Made by a program: the position numbers and the translations under genes
Notes under the pieces: model-generated
What the model was told of the DNA's origin: nothing
The model's database searches: none
What the model saw: only the letters and a program-made list of their open reading frames with translations
NCBI GenBank assembly: GCA_000934385.1
Contig: KN880671.1
Coordinates: 1-36,412 of the forward strand
Source of the DNA: Cylindrobasidium torrendii FP15055 ss-10
Taxonomy: Eukaryota > Basidiomycota > Agaricomycetes > Agaricales > Physalacriaceae
Length of the DNA stretch: 36,412 nt
Reading direction: 5' to 3'
In this document: piece after piece, positions 20,324 through 30,518 of the stretch
Layout: every line of letters begins with the position of its first letter
How positions within the stretch are numbered: the first letter of the stretch is position 1

Positions 20324-22098
20324 TCATTCAGCATCGAGGTCGAGGATGTGGGCGCCGGGGAACTCCTGGGTGATGGCATCCTTGAGCATGTAGTACGGCG
20401 TGATATAACTCTTGTCCCTCGATCCACCACCGGTAAGCAAGCCAATCAACCTTCCGTCCCTACCCACCACCATCGAGCCAGAGTCACCTCTATTCGAAAA
20501 CCTCTCGTTCTTGCCCGTCTGGGTGTCGTAAGCGCACACGACGTACTCGAGCGCGATTCTGTGGTCGGCGTACCCGGCGCGCGTAACAGACTCGAGCCCG
20601 TTGACGCGCCCGAAGGTGGTACCAGTGGCGCTGCCGTTCTTCACTGCCAGAAGCGTCTTTACACCGTGGACGTCGAGGTCTTGTGGGTTGCGCATCTCGG
20701 CCTCGGGGACGTAGTCCTTGAGCGTGAGGAGCATGTCTTCGGGCGTAGAAAAGCCACGAAGATCATCAGGCTGGGGGAACATGTACTTTTCCCAGTCCTC
20801 TTTCGTCTTGTTCCCCCCTTGTTCGAAGGTCAGTGGAGAAGATCATTTGAAGAGTATGTGACATACCAACAAACAGCTTGTTGCCCTTGAAATCAGCGAG
20901 ATCTATCTTGTTCTCGTCCAGCTGGATCATGCTCCAGTCATAGTTGAAATCGCCGGCGCCGACCTTGATCTTGGAGCTGTGAAGGACGAATCCAATGACA
21001 CGTGACTCGTATGTGGTGAAAAACTTGGTAACCTTGCTGTGGAGCTTATCAGCTTCCTCAATCTTGTTCTTTACAGCGTCGACCAAGGCGACCAGCTCCT
21101 CGTCGTGTCCTTTATCAAACTCGAATCGGACGCCGCCCTCGTCCCCATTGCTCAAAATCGAAACCCTAGATGCAATCTTGGAGACCTCAGTGCCGATGAA
21201 AATCATGATGTTCTTGACTGCCTGTTCATACGACTCATTACCAAGAAAAAGGATGTTCTCGCGGGGATGATAGTCATGTCGTCGGTTGAACGTCTGGTTT
21301 GGGAAGAGCTGTCGTGGACGAGCAACATGTGCGCATGTTAAAAGCCCTATGCGCTTGTCGGCTGGGTCGCTGCTGAGGCGGAAGAAGACGCTGGCAGAGC
21401 CCTCGAAGTGCTCCCCCCTATGGAGATGTGCAATCGAGAGACCGGGAGTGGCCGTGAACGGTTTCCGAAGGTGATTGCACTTCGACGATGGCTCGAAGCT
21501 CATGAGCTTGTAATGAAGACGGTAGCTGGATTCGACAAAGGCAACCTCGATCCCAGGATAGCCGGCAGTCTAGTAGATAACATGAATAATGAGATTTCTG
21601 GCGAATACTTACTTTACTTACCTCAAGTATTCCGTGCAGCGCATTGGCAGCAGCAACAGCGTCGCCAAAAAGAAGAGATTTAGGTCGGACGCCAATGATG
21701 ACCACAAACTCGCAAATCAATTCGGCCATGCCAGCATTTGCGTACGCAAGTGGATCGAGCGTGTTCCACTGCACTTGGAGCGAGTTGAGCACTGCGCCCA
21801 TCGTCCTTGCAGTCTCCGCCCAGCTCGGTTGGATCGGGTGGCCGTGGATCGGACGAGCAGCGCGAAAGAGCATCGGAGAGCTGCCGTCGGCCACAGGCCA
21901 CTTGGGTCCTTTCTTGAAGACGCAGGGGGCCCCAGACCCGTAGAAGTCGGTAATGGCGTCGGGATAAAAGCTTGTCAAGCGAGTCAAGTCATCCTCGACC
22001 GACGACGCCGTCCTCTCAGCCGGGTTGAAGTCCACGCTGGCGGCTTCGGAGACGGCGAGGTCCTTGTAGGCGCCAGCGATTTCAGGAGAAACAAACAT
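20324..22098 (-). CDS. Trypsin-fold (PA clan) serine protease-like protein with a long N-terminal region
   Basis: Three minus-strand exons, 22098-21622, 21569-20867 and 20817-20324 (1674 nt, 557 residues). The C-terminal 370 residues carry a plausible chymotrypsin-like triad: H240 in LLTCAHV, D370 in NYDWSMIQLD, and S506 in NRGDSGSMVVG. The GDSG motif precedes GRLIGLLTGGG, as in S1 peptidases. A charged helical insertion (about 300-340) lies between His and Asp. The N-terminal 200 residues are unrecognised and no signal peptide is visible, so this is probably an intracellular protease or an inactive relative. Both intron junctions keep frame and family continuity (ending FVGGNKTKEDW). Substrate and role are unknown. 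Confidence 0.75.
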
Positions 22099-22544
22099 TG
22101 CAGATGCAAATACGATGACGATGGGATGAAAAAATCAAACACTGGTCTTTTCGTTTTCGTTCTTGTTCCACTGCTTGCATCAACCCAAGTTGGGAAGTAT
22201 AACTAGACGAGGTGCTGAGAGAGATGCCGATCAGTGAGAGGAGGATAAGAAAACGGAAATGCGTCACTGCGCGCACGTTACCCTTCGGAATCGGCCGAAG
22301 TCGCAACTGTCGGGCAAAGCTGAAGCCATGAAGTATTCAAAATAGTGTCGTGCTTTGTTTCAACTCTCTTCAACCCTCAGGCTTGTAACGCTCTTTCCAA
22401 AACTACGAGCCAGAGAATATCTTCCTTGAAACTTTCAAAAACGGCTTGATCGCTCTCACATTTAGGTTGGTACTCTATGCAGAACAACGAGTACATAAAA
22501 TACAGATCAAACCAACATTCGACCTCCGACGCGTCAATACATAC
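22099..22544. other. Intergenic between two minus-strand genes
   Basis: About 0.45 kb with the promoter of the protease-like gene and the 3' flank of the kinase-like gene. No gene is seen. Confidence 0.45.
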
Positions 22545-23535
22545 TCAGAGCGGACCCCCGAAGGTCGCCTGTACCACGCCTGAAATAACGACCAGCGAGT
22601 CGGCCTCAGACGCGGGCTTCTGGTTGAGTCGTTTGCCGACCTGGGCAGCAAAGGAACCACCGTTGTTGAAACAGGCATAGCTCTGGAATACCTCCGGCAG
22701 CACGCTGATGTGTTGGAAGTCGACGATCCAGACGACACCGTCCGCGTCGACAAGGAAGTTCTCTAACGTGATGTCGCCGTGACAAATCTGACGTGGCTTG
22801 CCAAATAATTTCAGGACCTCGTCGGCAGACAATCGATCCTGCTTTTGTCGGCAGCACTTGGACACCTTTAGACGAGAAAGGAAGGTATTCAGCGATGAGC
22901 AGGCAAGCGCAGGAATGAGAGGCGGGATCGTACCTGTGCGATAGAGGCAGCAAGGTCGCTGGCGTCTGTAAAGACCCGCCCTGCCCGATGGTCCTTGAAG
23001 AACGGATGCCAAACGGGAATCTCCTTTGGATAGGAGGAGATTCTGCCGAACAAGGTGTCCGGAACAGAAGGAAGCTGGGCTTGGAGCCACTGGACGGCAG
23101 TTGCAGCATACTCTACGGCTTGATTCAGAGGTATTTCGGGCGAGTCCAGCGTCTTCCCCTCCACATTCTCCATAACCAAGAAATAGTCGCCCTCATCTGT
23201 GTTGAATACATCGAGGACTTGGGCAACTCGAGGGGTAGAGCCGTCCGCCTTGGAACGCGCGTGGAAGAAGGTCTGTGTGCTGGCTTCGGTGAAGGCGTCC
23301 CCGTCGACACTGTGCTTGACGAAAAGGGTCGGACGATTTGGGAGACTGATCAAGAAAAAATGACGGCCTTGGTGCCCGTACCCGGACTTCTGCAGTTCCG
23401 ACAACTTGTTGATTATGACTGCTTGCTCGACCTCGCTGAGCTTGCTGGGCGTGGACTGTGGAGAGCGGATACCGTGAGCGGACCTACGAAGGACTGGTGG
23501 CGGGAAGAGATACACACCCAAATGTTCATGACCAT
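22545..23535 (-). CDS. Aminoglycoside phosphotransferase (APH)-fold kinase-like protein
   Basis: Minus-strand exons 23535-23518, 23455-22934 and 22865-22545 (861 nt, 286 residues). The catalytic loop HGDITLENF (H209, D211, N216) and the metal-binding WIVDFQH (D229) define the APH/choline-kinase fold. The N-lobe has TLFVKHS with the likely ATP-binding Lys and FLVMENVEGKTL as hinge. Such fungal proteins phosphorylate small molecules or have unknown targets; the name does not imply antibiotic resistance. The start is uncertain: the long frame has no ATG, so I use an 18-nt first exon (MVMNIW) spliced by a 62-nt intron with donor GTGTGT. A 32-nt alternative is too short. The fold call is strong, the start weak. 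Confidence 0.75.
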
Positions 23536-23712
23536 TGTGTAACGTATGAGAGTGCGGGAAGACGAGTTTGAGCACAATGAGCTGGCTTGTTGGAAGGGAA
23601 GAAGCAAGCAAGGGGAAGCGGGTGATTTGGACCGATCTACAGTTGGCCGCTATCAGTAATCGGCCGAGATGCCGAGCTTGAGCACCTCGGTGAGATCTAC
23701 AGATCCCTGGGG

Positions 23713-23746
23713 CTGCAGCCTGCAGCTCAACTGCAGCTGGCTGCAG
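23713..23746. repeat. Cluster of four CTGCAG palindromes
   Basis: CTGCAG occurs at 23713, 23720, 23731 and 23741, four copies in 34 nt. It could fold into small hairpins or bind a dimeric regulator of the divergent genes at either side; neither is shown. Confidence 0.5.
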
Positions 23747-24751
23747 TTATCGGCGGAGTTTACCGACTTCGAATTCGCTTTTGTACATGCTCACTTTTGG
23801 CCTTCTTAGGAAGCGTCACGGCCGTTCCCCACAGACCATTTTGACCCATCCTTGTCCGAACCGAAAAGGGCTTTTCGCGACAGGTGGGGTCAACGGAAAG
23901 GGGCGCAGCTTAGGTAGGGTACGAGCCGTACGACGACGGCCCGTACTCGGAAGCACGGCAGGTGCACAGCATTTTAATTAACGGTACCGCGTGAGCAAAG
24001 AATAGCCACGATTCAAGCGTACACTGATTTCCTAGTTCGGAAATTGATCACGAGGTGGTGGCGGTGGTGAGGCAACCCCAACACGAGAGTTCAAAGGAAA
24101 GGATCAGTACTTCCCCTGCCCACGATATATAGGTTGTGGACGGGGGTGCAGCCGCCCCACTCGGAAGTGCAAATGGAGGCGGAAAAAGGGTCAAAATAAA
24201 TTTGAGTGGCTGCATTTAGTAGCGTCGCTGTATTGGGCTATCTCGATTTTGGCAGGAAAAATGCGGATTTTTGGTATGGCTTGTTGGGAAACGGACGAAG
24301 CTCGAGCTCTCGAGAATAGGGGGGTTGGCGGTCGAAACGCAAGGAAAAAAGGTCTAAATATTGGAGGATTTTTGACTTATTTACGTAGCTGACTAGCGAT
24401 AAACTGGCCTGACCTTCCCGCCGTTGTGTCTCACATAATGCATATTGTCTGCCTCGATGACGCCGGAATTACGAGCGACACGGAAGCGGTGCTTCTCGCG
24501 AAGTGATGTGAGCCGCTGGCATCGGTACTTCAGTGGATAGAAGAGCCGACTTTTGAATAAGTATACGCCTGCCGGACCCCGATTTAGAGCTACCTGAGAA
24601 TCCTTCAAAGACGCAACTTTTAATTCTCGCTCAGTTAGAAGAACATCTTCAACATTTCAACGCATCGCCGACGCCTGGTCGACGCGTCGACACCAAGAAG
24701 AAGCAAAGAAGGAGAGTCACGGCGTGCACGCGCGTACCATAGGCCGCAGAG

Positions 24752-24759
24752 TATTTAAA
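24752..24759 (+). promoter_or_regulatory. TATA-like element before 24835
   Basis: TATTTAAA about 76 nt upstream of the ATG at 24835. Confidence 0.45.
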
Positions 24760-24834
24760 CTATTCATGTCTCAAAACCGTGCGTTATCGCGCTGGCTGAT
24801 TTCCTCGAGCGAATCTTCTGAATCCCTCTAGCCT

Positions 24835-25762
24835 ATGTCTACCAACAACGCTCTATCTGTATTTTTCAACGACCCTGCCGAGAAGCAGTGGACCAGTCCA
24901 TTCGAAGGCCGTGGTATCACACTCCCCGCGATGTACAAGGCATTCAAGCTGGATGGCACGCTCTCCGTCGAGTTTCTTGAAACCGGATCCACGAATTCTG
25001 GGGATGTCAGCCGCTCCAAGAAGAACCATGTCGTCTTCCAAATTCCGTTCGAACATCCCTACACTATGCAGCGGAATGGCGCGCCTGTCCAGGCTTATGC
25101 TGCTCGTGTGGCCATGGACTTGGCGTATGCTGACGACTCCCTCGGGAACATTGACAAGGCCCGCGTGAGCACCATTACAATCTTTATTCGATACTGTTTT
25201 TGCTCATTTGTTTTCTACTTTTCAGCTCGAGGCTCCCTTTAAACAGGGAATTTTTGACGATTTCTACCCCGGCATTCTGAACGTCAGGATTCTCCTGTAC
25301 GCGGGAAAATCGAACGCGACGAACAAGATGGTCTCCTTCCCTGGGCTGACGATGGATACCTTGGGCGACTTCGTCGACTTTGTCAAGAATCAGGGGTTGC
25401 ACGAGATGTTATTTGTAGGATATGGCAACGCCTGGAAAGGCTGCCGTCATTTTATGTGCGTTTCTGTCTCCCTTTCTTTCAGGCTGGCTTTAGCACTCAA
25501 CGTGTTTTCCCTTTCCCATCGCTCCTTGCTTCCCCGTCCTTTTTCTCTCCTTCTTCATTCACGCATCAGCTCCCAAACCTACTTGCAGCTTCGCGAGCAC
25601 GGTGCTATCTCGGCGGAGGACGAGGACGGTGACACTCTCAAAAACAGCATCATCAAGGTTCACCACAGAGACTCCAGCTCTCACGATAAGCTCGTCGACC
25701 GAGGAAGCTTCCTGACCTACGACGCAATCTACCCTAGCGATTTTTCAGATGCTTACGAGTAG
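24835..25762 (+). CDS. Unrecognised soluble protein, possibly DUF7770-like
   Basis: Three exons, 24835-25164, 25226-25455 and 25570-25762 (753 nt, 250 residues). The second intron is 114 nt, the longest in the window. Beta-rich segments such as LSVEFLE and NVRILLYAG are followed by SFPGLTMDTLGDFVDFVKNQ and a GNAWKGCRHFIS motif near residues 182-193. That order (a strand with small residues, a helix, then a G-CR-F motif) faintly recalls the fungal DUF7770 family; I hold this weakly. There is no signal peptide or membrane span. The tail is Asp/Ser-rich. The coding call is well supported by frame-keeping introns and a TATA-like element; the function is unknown. Confidence 0.65.
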
Positions 25763-26436
25763 GTTGGGGGGATCTGTCTCGTTGAAGTCGCCTTTCCCAA
25801 TACGCGCGTGATACAGCCGTGAGGCGCCGTTAGCGATTTCAAGTTCCCACTATTCCTTTTCTTTCCTCTATACATCCTCGAACCTGAGATGCCGCGTCAT
25901 ACATATTTGTTCCTGCTTAGCGTACCGCGTAGCCATGCCTGTCTCCAAAAAAGGTCTGACATATCGAACTCTGTATTTGTAGCTAGTACGCGATTTACGT
26001 TGCGTACCCGACGAATCTGACGTTCTTCTCTTGATATGCAAGCCTATGAACTAGACCCCGCCTTCGTCGAGTAGGACGAGCGCGCGCCCTTCCTCTCCCT
26101 TGGATATGCCGAGCTCGTTGGGGCTGCACCGCAACGCCTCCGAAGAGTCCAAACAAATCTGTGAATTTTGCACTGTATTCGGGCCGATGAGTATGACTCT
26201 GAACTCACAGTTAACGGCGTCTGTTCAGGGCCCAGGCTCGCGCCACCGGACATCGGAACGACATTGCGATGCGCTAAACCCTGGCTGACTTTGGCAACTT
26301 GGAGTTACCAATGTCTGCCATGACCATATCTATGAAATGCAAGTTTCATCCTCACAAACTCACGGTTAAACGCGCCGCACATCCCGGGCGCCCAAAGCAT
26401 GCTTGGCATACAGACGAAACTTGAACTGCAACAACC
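25763..26436. other. Intergenic, no gene seen
   Basis: About 0.67 kb with the 3' flank of the preceding gene and the promoter of the FAD monooxygenase. A minus-strand frame at 26044-26253 lacks any recognisable feature. Confidence 0.5.
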
Positions 26437-27856
26437 ATGAAGGTCATCATTGTTGGTGGCGGTATAGGCGGTCTTGCAGCCTACCACTCTCTCAAGACAT
26501 ATGCTCCCGACGTTACGGTCACTGTCTACGACGCATACACACCCAAGCCGGACACAGCGCCCGTTCTTGGCGGCGGCATCGGGGTCGTCGCCAATGGCAT
26601 CCGCGCGCTCTCCCGCATCTCACCGACGGCGGTCACATCTATCTACAGGAACGGATTCAACGCGCCGTACTTCAATGTCCGCAATGATGGCGGTAGCACG
26701 CTTGGACAGATGGGGCGCGGCTGGGACAGGCTTATGTTGTCGCGGGCTGCGGTGCACGACAGTTTGCTGCTGGACGTCCCCGAGGGTGCGCTGGTTACTG
26801 GAAAGAAGATTTTTGAGGTGAAGGAGACAGCCGAGAAAGCTACCGTCGTGTTTGAGGACGGCCAGGTCGAGGACTGTGACCTGGTTCTGGGTGCGGACGG
26901 TGTGCGGAGCATCTGCAGGACGACCGTCTTTGGACCAGAAGCGTCTCAATACGACCCCAAATACGAGTGAGTCCTCTTGTGGATCATCATTGATGGCTTG
27001 TTAACCAGCGGCGCAGTGGTCTCACAGCCATCGGCGGCTTTGTTCCTCTAGCATCTTTGAGCCAGCGCGTCCAGGATGGCGTCAAAGCCGACTATGCGGC
27101 CATGACATTCGGACGCGACGGTTTCTTTGGCTACTCCCTCTCTCTTCCCGTTGAAGCCTCCGCCGCAGAACAACAACTTATGTGGTGGTCCACCTATGCC
27201 GTTGACACACCCCCCGAACGCGAGCAGCCACCCTCCGATATCCGCACCACTCTTCTTTCCAAGCACGCACAATGGGCATCACCCCACGGCCCCACCCTCT
27301 TCCAAAATATCATCGAGGCAGCATGCGGGAACTTTGAAGCCCAAGGCCGCTTCACCAAATGGCTTGTCCTGCCGCGCTTCCAAACAGCGCGCCTCCCACG
27401 CTGGACGTCTGACCATGCGAGGGTCATTCTCCTTGGCGATGCGGCGCATACGCAGAGCCCAGACTCTGGCCAGGGCGCGTCAATGGCCATCGAGGATGCA
27501 CAGATGCTGGGGTCTCTGATCAAACATTTCACCAAGGATGGCGCTCAGCCTTCTGAGGAGGCGCTGCAGAAAGTCCGGACGGCGTACGAAACAATACGCA
27601 TGCCCCGCATCGACCGCATCTTGCGCCTTGGAAGGCAAGGTGGGAACAGGAAGCGCAGGCTGTCTTGGTTTGCCGCCAAGTTGCGAGACTTGGCGCTGTG
27701 GGTTTTCTGTGCGTCTTTAGCGTTCCCGCTCTGTTTTCTTGACTGATACATTTCATAGGCCGTATGCCCAGCTGGGTCATGAAGAGGTTTAACGCGGTGT
27801 ACTTGTATGATGTGGACGTTGAAGTAGCCAACTATCTCGCGTCTGGAAAGGCGTAG
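26437..27856 (+). CDS. FAD-dependent monooxygenase (salicylate hydroxylase-like), copy A
   Basis: Exons 26437-26966, 27017-27708 and 27759-27856 (1320 nt, 439 residues). The enzyme should use FAD and NAD(P)H to hydroxylate an aromatic or polyketide-like substrate. The Rossmann dinucleotide fold starts at residue 3 (VIIVGGGIGGLAAYHS). The DG motif is CDLVLGADGVRS and the GD motif is VILLGDAAHTQSPDSGQGASMAIEDA, the FAD-ribityl site. The C-terminal RMPSWVMKRFN is in the last exon. There is no signal peptide or membrane anchor. A close paralogue lies inverted at 30519-31967 with introns at the same two places. The substrate is unknown. Confidence 0.9.
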
Positions 27857-28086
27857 CCCAGCAAACTTACTGTTATAAATGGTAGAGGAAATTGTATTGC
27901 TTGTGACAACGAGTGTGGCGGCAGGGCCATTACAAAGTTATGCATCTGTTATGGACAAGACACCAAGCACTCTTTGAAACCAACGTCCAATCAATCCGAA
28001 GCAGGATACATTCCACGAGAAAGAGACAGTACACACAACAGCAGGGATCCGTATACATGGAAGTTAAGTATGTCAGGTCATATATA

Positions 28087-29201
28087 CATCAGAGGTCGCG
28101 GGTCTGCCTGCACCAAGGTCAGTATACAGATTGAGCTGCGCCTCATGGCGACCACGCACCTGTATTGCTCCTCCGCTTGGATAGCAAGGTCATCGATCTG
28201 GCCCTGGGCGTCGGTGAGGACCTCTGCCGCCTGGGCAAAGTAGGACAGTTGCGCCTTGACAAGTTCATTGAGCTGTTTCAGCGGCTCAGGGTTATCCAAC
28301 ACGGTCTTCATCAGCGTGATAGCGACCTCTGTCTTTTGGACAAGATCATCTTCGCAGTTCTCCATGTTCAGTTGCGCGCGCTCCTGGCGCTGGGGTCCAG
28401 CAGATTTCAGTCTGAAGGGGAGGGTTGAGTTAGGATTGGGATGTGTGTGAGTGTGGAGTGGATACGCACGATAACTTGGCCGCGTCGAGCTCCAGGCGGC
28501 TGCGTTCTACGGCACTGCGGGCCTTCACGGCAGCGGTGATACCGGTGTTAAGTGTGCGCTGCCATGGCTCGAGGAAGCGCTCCTGGATGGTCACATCGTG
28601 GGAAACGCGGGCAGAGGCAACTTTCTCCCAGCCAACGGCGTACTGCGAGAGCGCGATGGTCAGCTTCTCTGACGGTGGGAGAGCAGTAGCAGCGGTGTGG
28701 GAGGCGCGGGTGAGGGCATGGGGTAGTGTCTTGTGCTGCGGGACCTTCTCGACGGGCGGCGACACCGGTCGGCCAGCGGCAGACGCGAGGGCAGAGAATC
28801 CAGCGCTGACAGTGCTGCCGAATTCGGCGAGCGACTCCTGGACTTGAACGGGGTAATCGTATTGCTCAGTAGCATAGACATTCGTAATCCTGCAAGAGTT
28901 GAGCTATCGTTGCAAGTGTCCGGGGAGCACTGCCCGTACTTCAGCATCGCGATATGCGCGTTACGGAGCGCGTCGACGCGAGCCTCGAGATCTTTGTATT
29001 CTGCACAGAGTTGAGCACATTTTGCGCGCATTTTCTCTGCCACGCACCTTGCGGAAGCTCGGTAATGTCCTCGACAGCGACCTGGCCTAGGCGCTCGCGC
29101 GTCAACTGGACTGTCGACTGCAGTTCCTTCGCAAGCTTGTTGGCCTGCTCCCCAAACTTGATTTCTCCGATGGAGGTTCTGATCTTGTTCCAGTTCTCCA
29201 T
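28087..29201 (-). CDS. BAR-domain protein (Gvp36-like)
   Basis: Five minus-strand exons: 29201-29048, 29000-28931, 28889-28470, 28411-28160, 28105-28087 (915 nt, 304 residues). The protein is almost wholly helical with heptad-like spacing: NWNKIRTSIGEIKFGEQANK, ELPQEYKDLEARVDAL, then ALSQYAVGWEKVASARVSHD and AQLNMENCEDDLVQKTE. This is the layout of fungal Gvp36-type BAR proteins, which form curved dimers on Golgi, vesicle or endocytic membranes. A Pro-rich stretch (SPPVEKVPQHK) interrupts the helices. The second intron is only 41 nt. The last exon encodes just QTRDL. It is divergent from the F-box-like gene, with 112 nt between the two ATGs. Confidence 0.82.
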
Positions 29202-29313
29202 TGTGATAATTTGAAGCGTCAAAGTGGAGAGGAGAGTTGTGTTGAGTGTCACCGATTGCGACGCTGTGACTGGTCCGCTTCGTCGGTCCGGCATCCGCTG
29301 ATCGCCGCATGAG
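29202..29313. promoter_or_regulatory. Compact bidirectional promoter
   Basis: Only 112 nt separate the ATGs of the divergent BAR and F-box-like genes, so both core promoters and leaders must share or overlap this stretch. No TATA box is seen. Confidence 0.45.
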
Positions 29314-30468
29314 ATGATGGCAGATTGTCCTCCCACTTTCATGGTCTTCCCACAGGAGCTGTACGACCTTGTCGCTTCATTCATTCCAACCTCGGACAAA
29401 GTAACCCTACGCTCTTTATCAATCGCTTCGCATGCATGCCATGCCGCCGCAGCTCCTCATTTGTTCTACAACGTCGAAGTTGCCACTCGCGAAAGGCAAG
29501 AGCGCTTCTACCAACTACTCCTCTCAGACGAAGGGCTGAAGATATCGCGGCTCATTCGCGAGTACTCCATAACAATTAGGGAAGACGACGTGCGTTCTGG
29601 ACTACCGTATACCCACACTGCAGCAGCACTAGCCCGCATGCAGCGCTTGTGCAAGCTCAGATTAAACCGCGTACGATTCCCCAAAGCCGTTCTTTCATCG
29701 GGTCAAATTCTTTCCAGCACCAACTCGTCTTGGTGCCTACCCGCGCTGCGAGAACTGCAGTGGCCCGACTTCGGTATCGAACACGACCTCATCAGCTTCC
29801 TCAAACACTGCCCCGCTTTGGAGACGTTGCATTTATTGACATGGCAAGGCCCGCCCCCTCCAAGCAATATCCTTCCAAAATTGCAGAAACTTACAGGAGA
29901 TTCCTCTGTAGCCTTGGCGTTTCTTCCTGGGAGGCACGTAGAGGATGTCGAGATAGACCCACCCTGCGCAGAAAGTTTCGCCGAATTCGTCACCTACCTC
30001 TCGCACCATCCTGAAGATGTTACACCACATATACGGCGCTTGTCTATCCCAAAATTCGAGACGGAGTCATTCATTCCGGATCCTTTGATGAGCATCCTCC
30101 CTTGTTTACCTCATTTGGAAAGGCTGCAGGTATGCACGACACAGGTTGGCAATACACACTAGACAGAAATCCCTATACTGACATTATCTCAGCTTCGCTC
30201 AGTGGTGCCGCATACGCAGATGCTTGAAAACCTGATCCAGCTCGTCCTTGTCCATGAACCAGATATCTTCGATCCCGCCGGTTTTGAAGAATTTTCATTC
30301 AACGGAACAAAGCGATTATGGTGCGCCAGGATATACAAAGCGTTCTCAAGGACCCCTTTGGGAAAGCGGAGCTCGGATGCATGCTTGGAATTTTGGATGC
30401 TAGACGAGATGTGTGGCCGGTGGCAGCGCTGCAAGGACGGGTCGAAGCTGGTTTCACTGGACACATAA
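29314..30468 (+). CDS. F-box-like protein with leucine-rich C-terminal part
   Basis: Two exons, 29314-30129 and 30193-30468 (1092 nt, 363 residues). The N-terminus VFPQELYDLVASFIPTSDK and LRSLSIASHACHAAAAPHLF have the hydrophobic spacing of an F-box, which binds Skp1 in SCF ubiquitin ligases. The rest has irregular leucine repeats (CKLRLNRVRFPKAVL, LPALRELQWPDF, CPALETLHLL), fitting a substrate-binding surface. Agaricomycetes have hundreds of such proteins and their targets are unknown. It ends 50 nt from the convergent FAD monooxygenase copy B. I am sure of the gene, moderately sure of the F-box. Confidence 0.72.
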
Positions 30469-30518
30469 CGAACTCATGTATGATAAAACATGCTCGTGCG
30501 AGTAAATATATCTAACTG

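Larger units (their letters stand above)
23536..24834. other. Gene-free stretch of 1.3 kb
   Basis: No frame here looks coding. It holds a cluster of four CTGCAG sites (23713-23746), A-rich tracts near 24190 and 24345, and a tRNA-like fragment near 24520-24600 that I reject. The right end is the promoter of the next gene. The irregular composition could be decayed mobile-element sequence, but I can identify no element. Confidence 0.4.

Noticed and set aside
20252..22206. Long plus-strand frames (20252-20890 and 21589-22206)
   Set aside because: Both are antisense to the protease-like gene, whose triad and frame-keeping introns identify the true strand.
23456..23487. 32-nt intron as an alternative first intron of the APH-fold gene
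   Set aside because: It keeps frame but is shorter than spliceosomal introns usually allow. The 62-nt alternative ending at the same acceptor also keeps frame.
22988..23542. Plus-strand frame of 184 codons
   Set aside because: It is antisense to the APH-fold gene, which carries the HGDxxxxN and VDF motifs on the minus strand.
24515..24600. tRNA-like stretch with a D-arm-like TTCAGTGGATAGAAG and a loop reading CTTTTGAA
   Set aside because: No T-arm (GTTCRANYC) and no pairing acceptor stem can be found, so it is at best a decayed fragment and probably chance.
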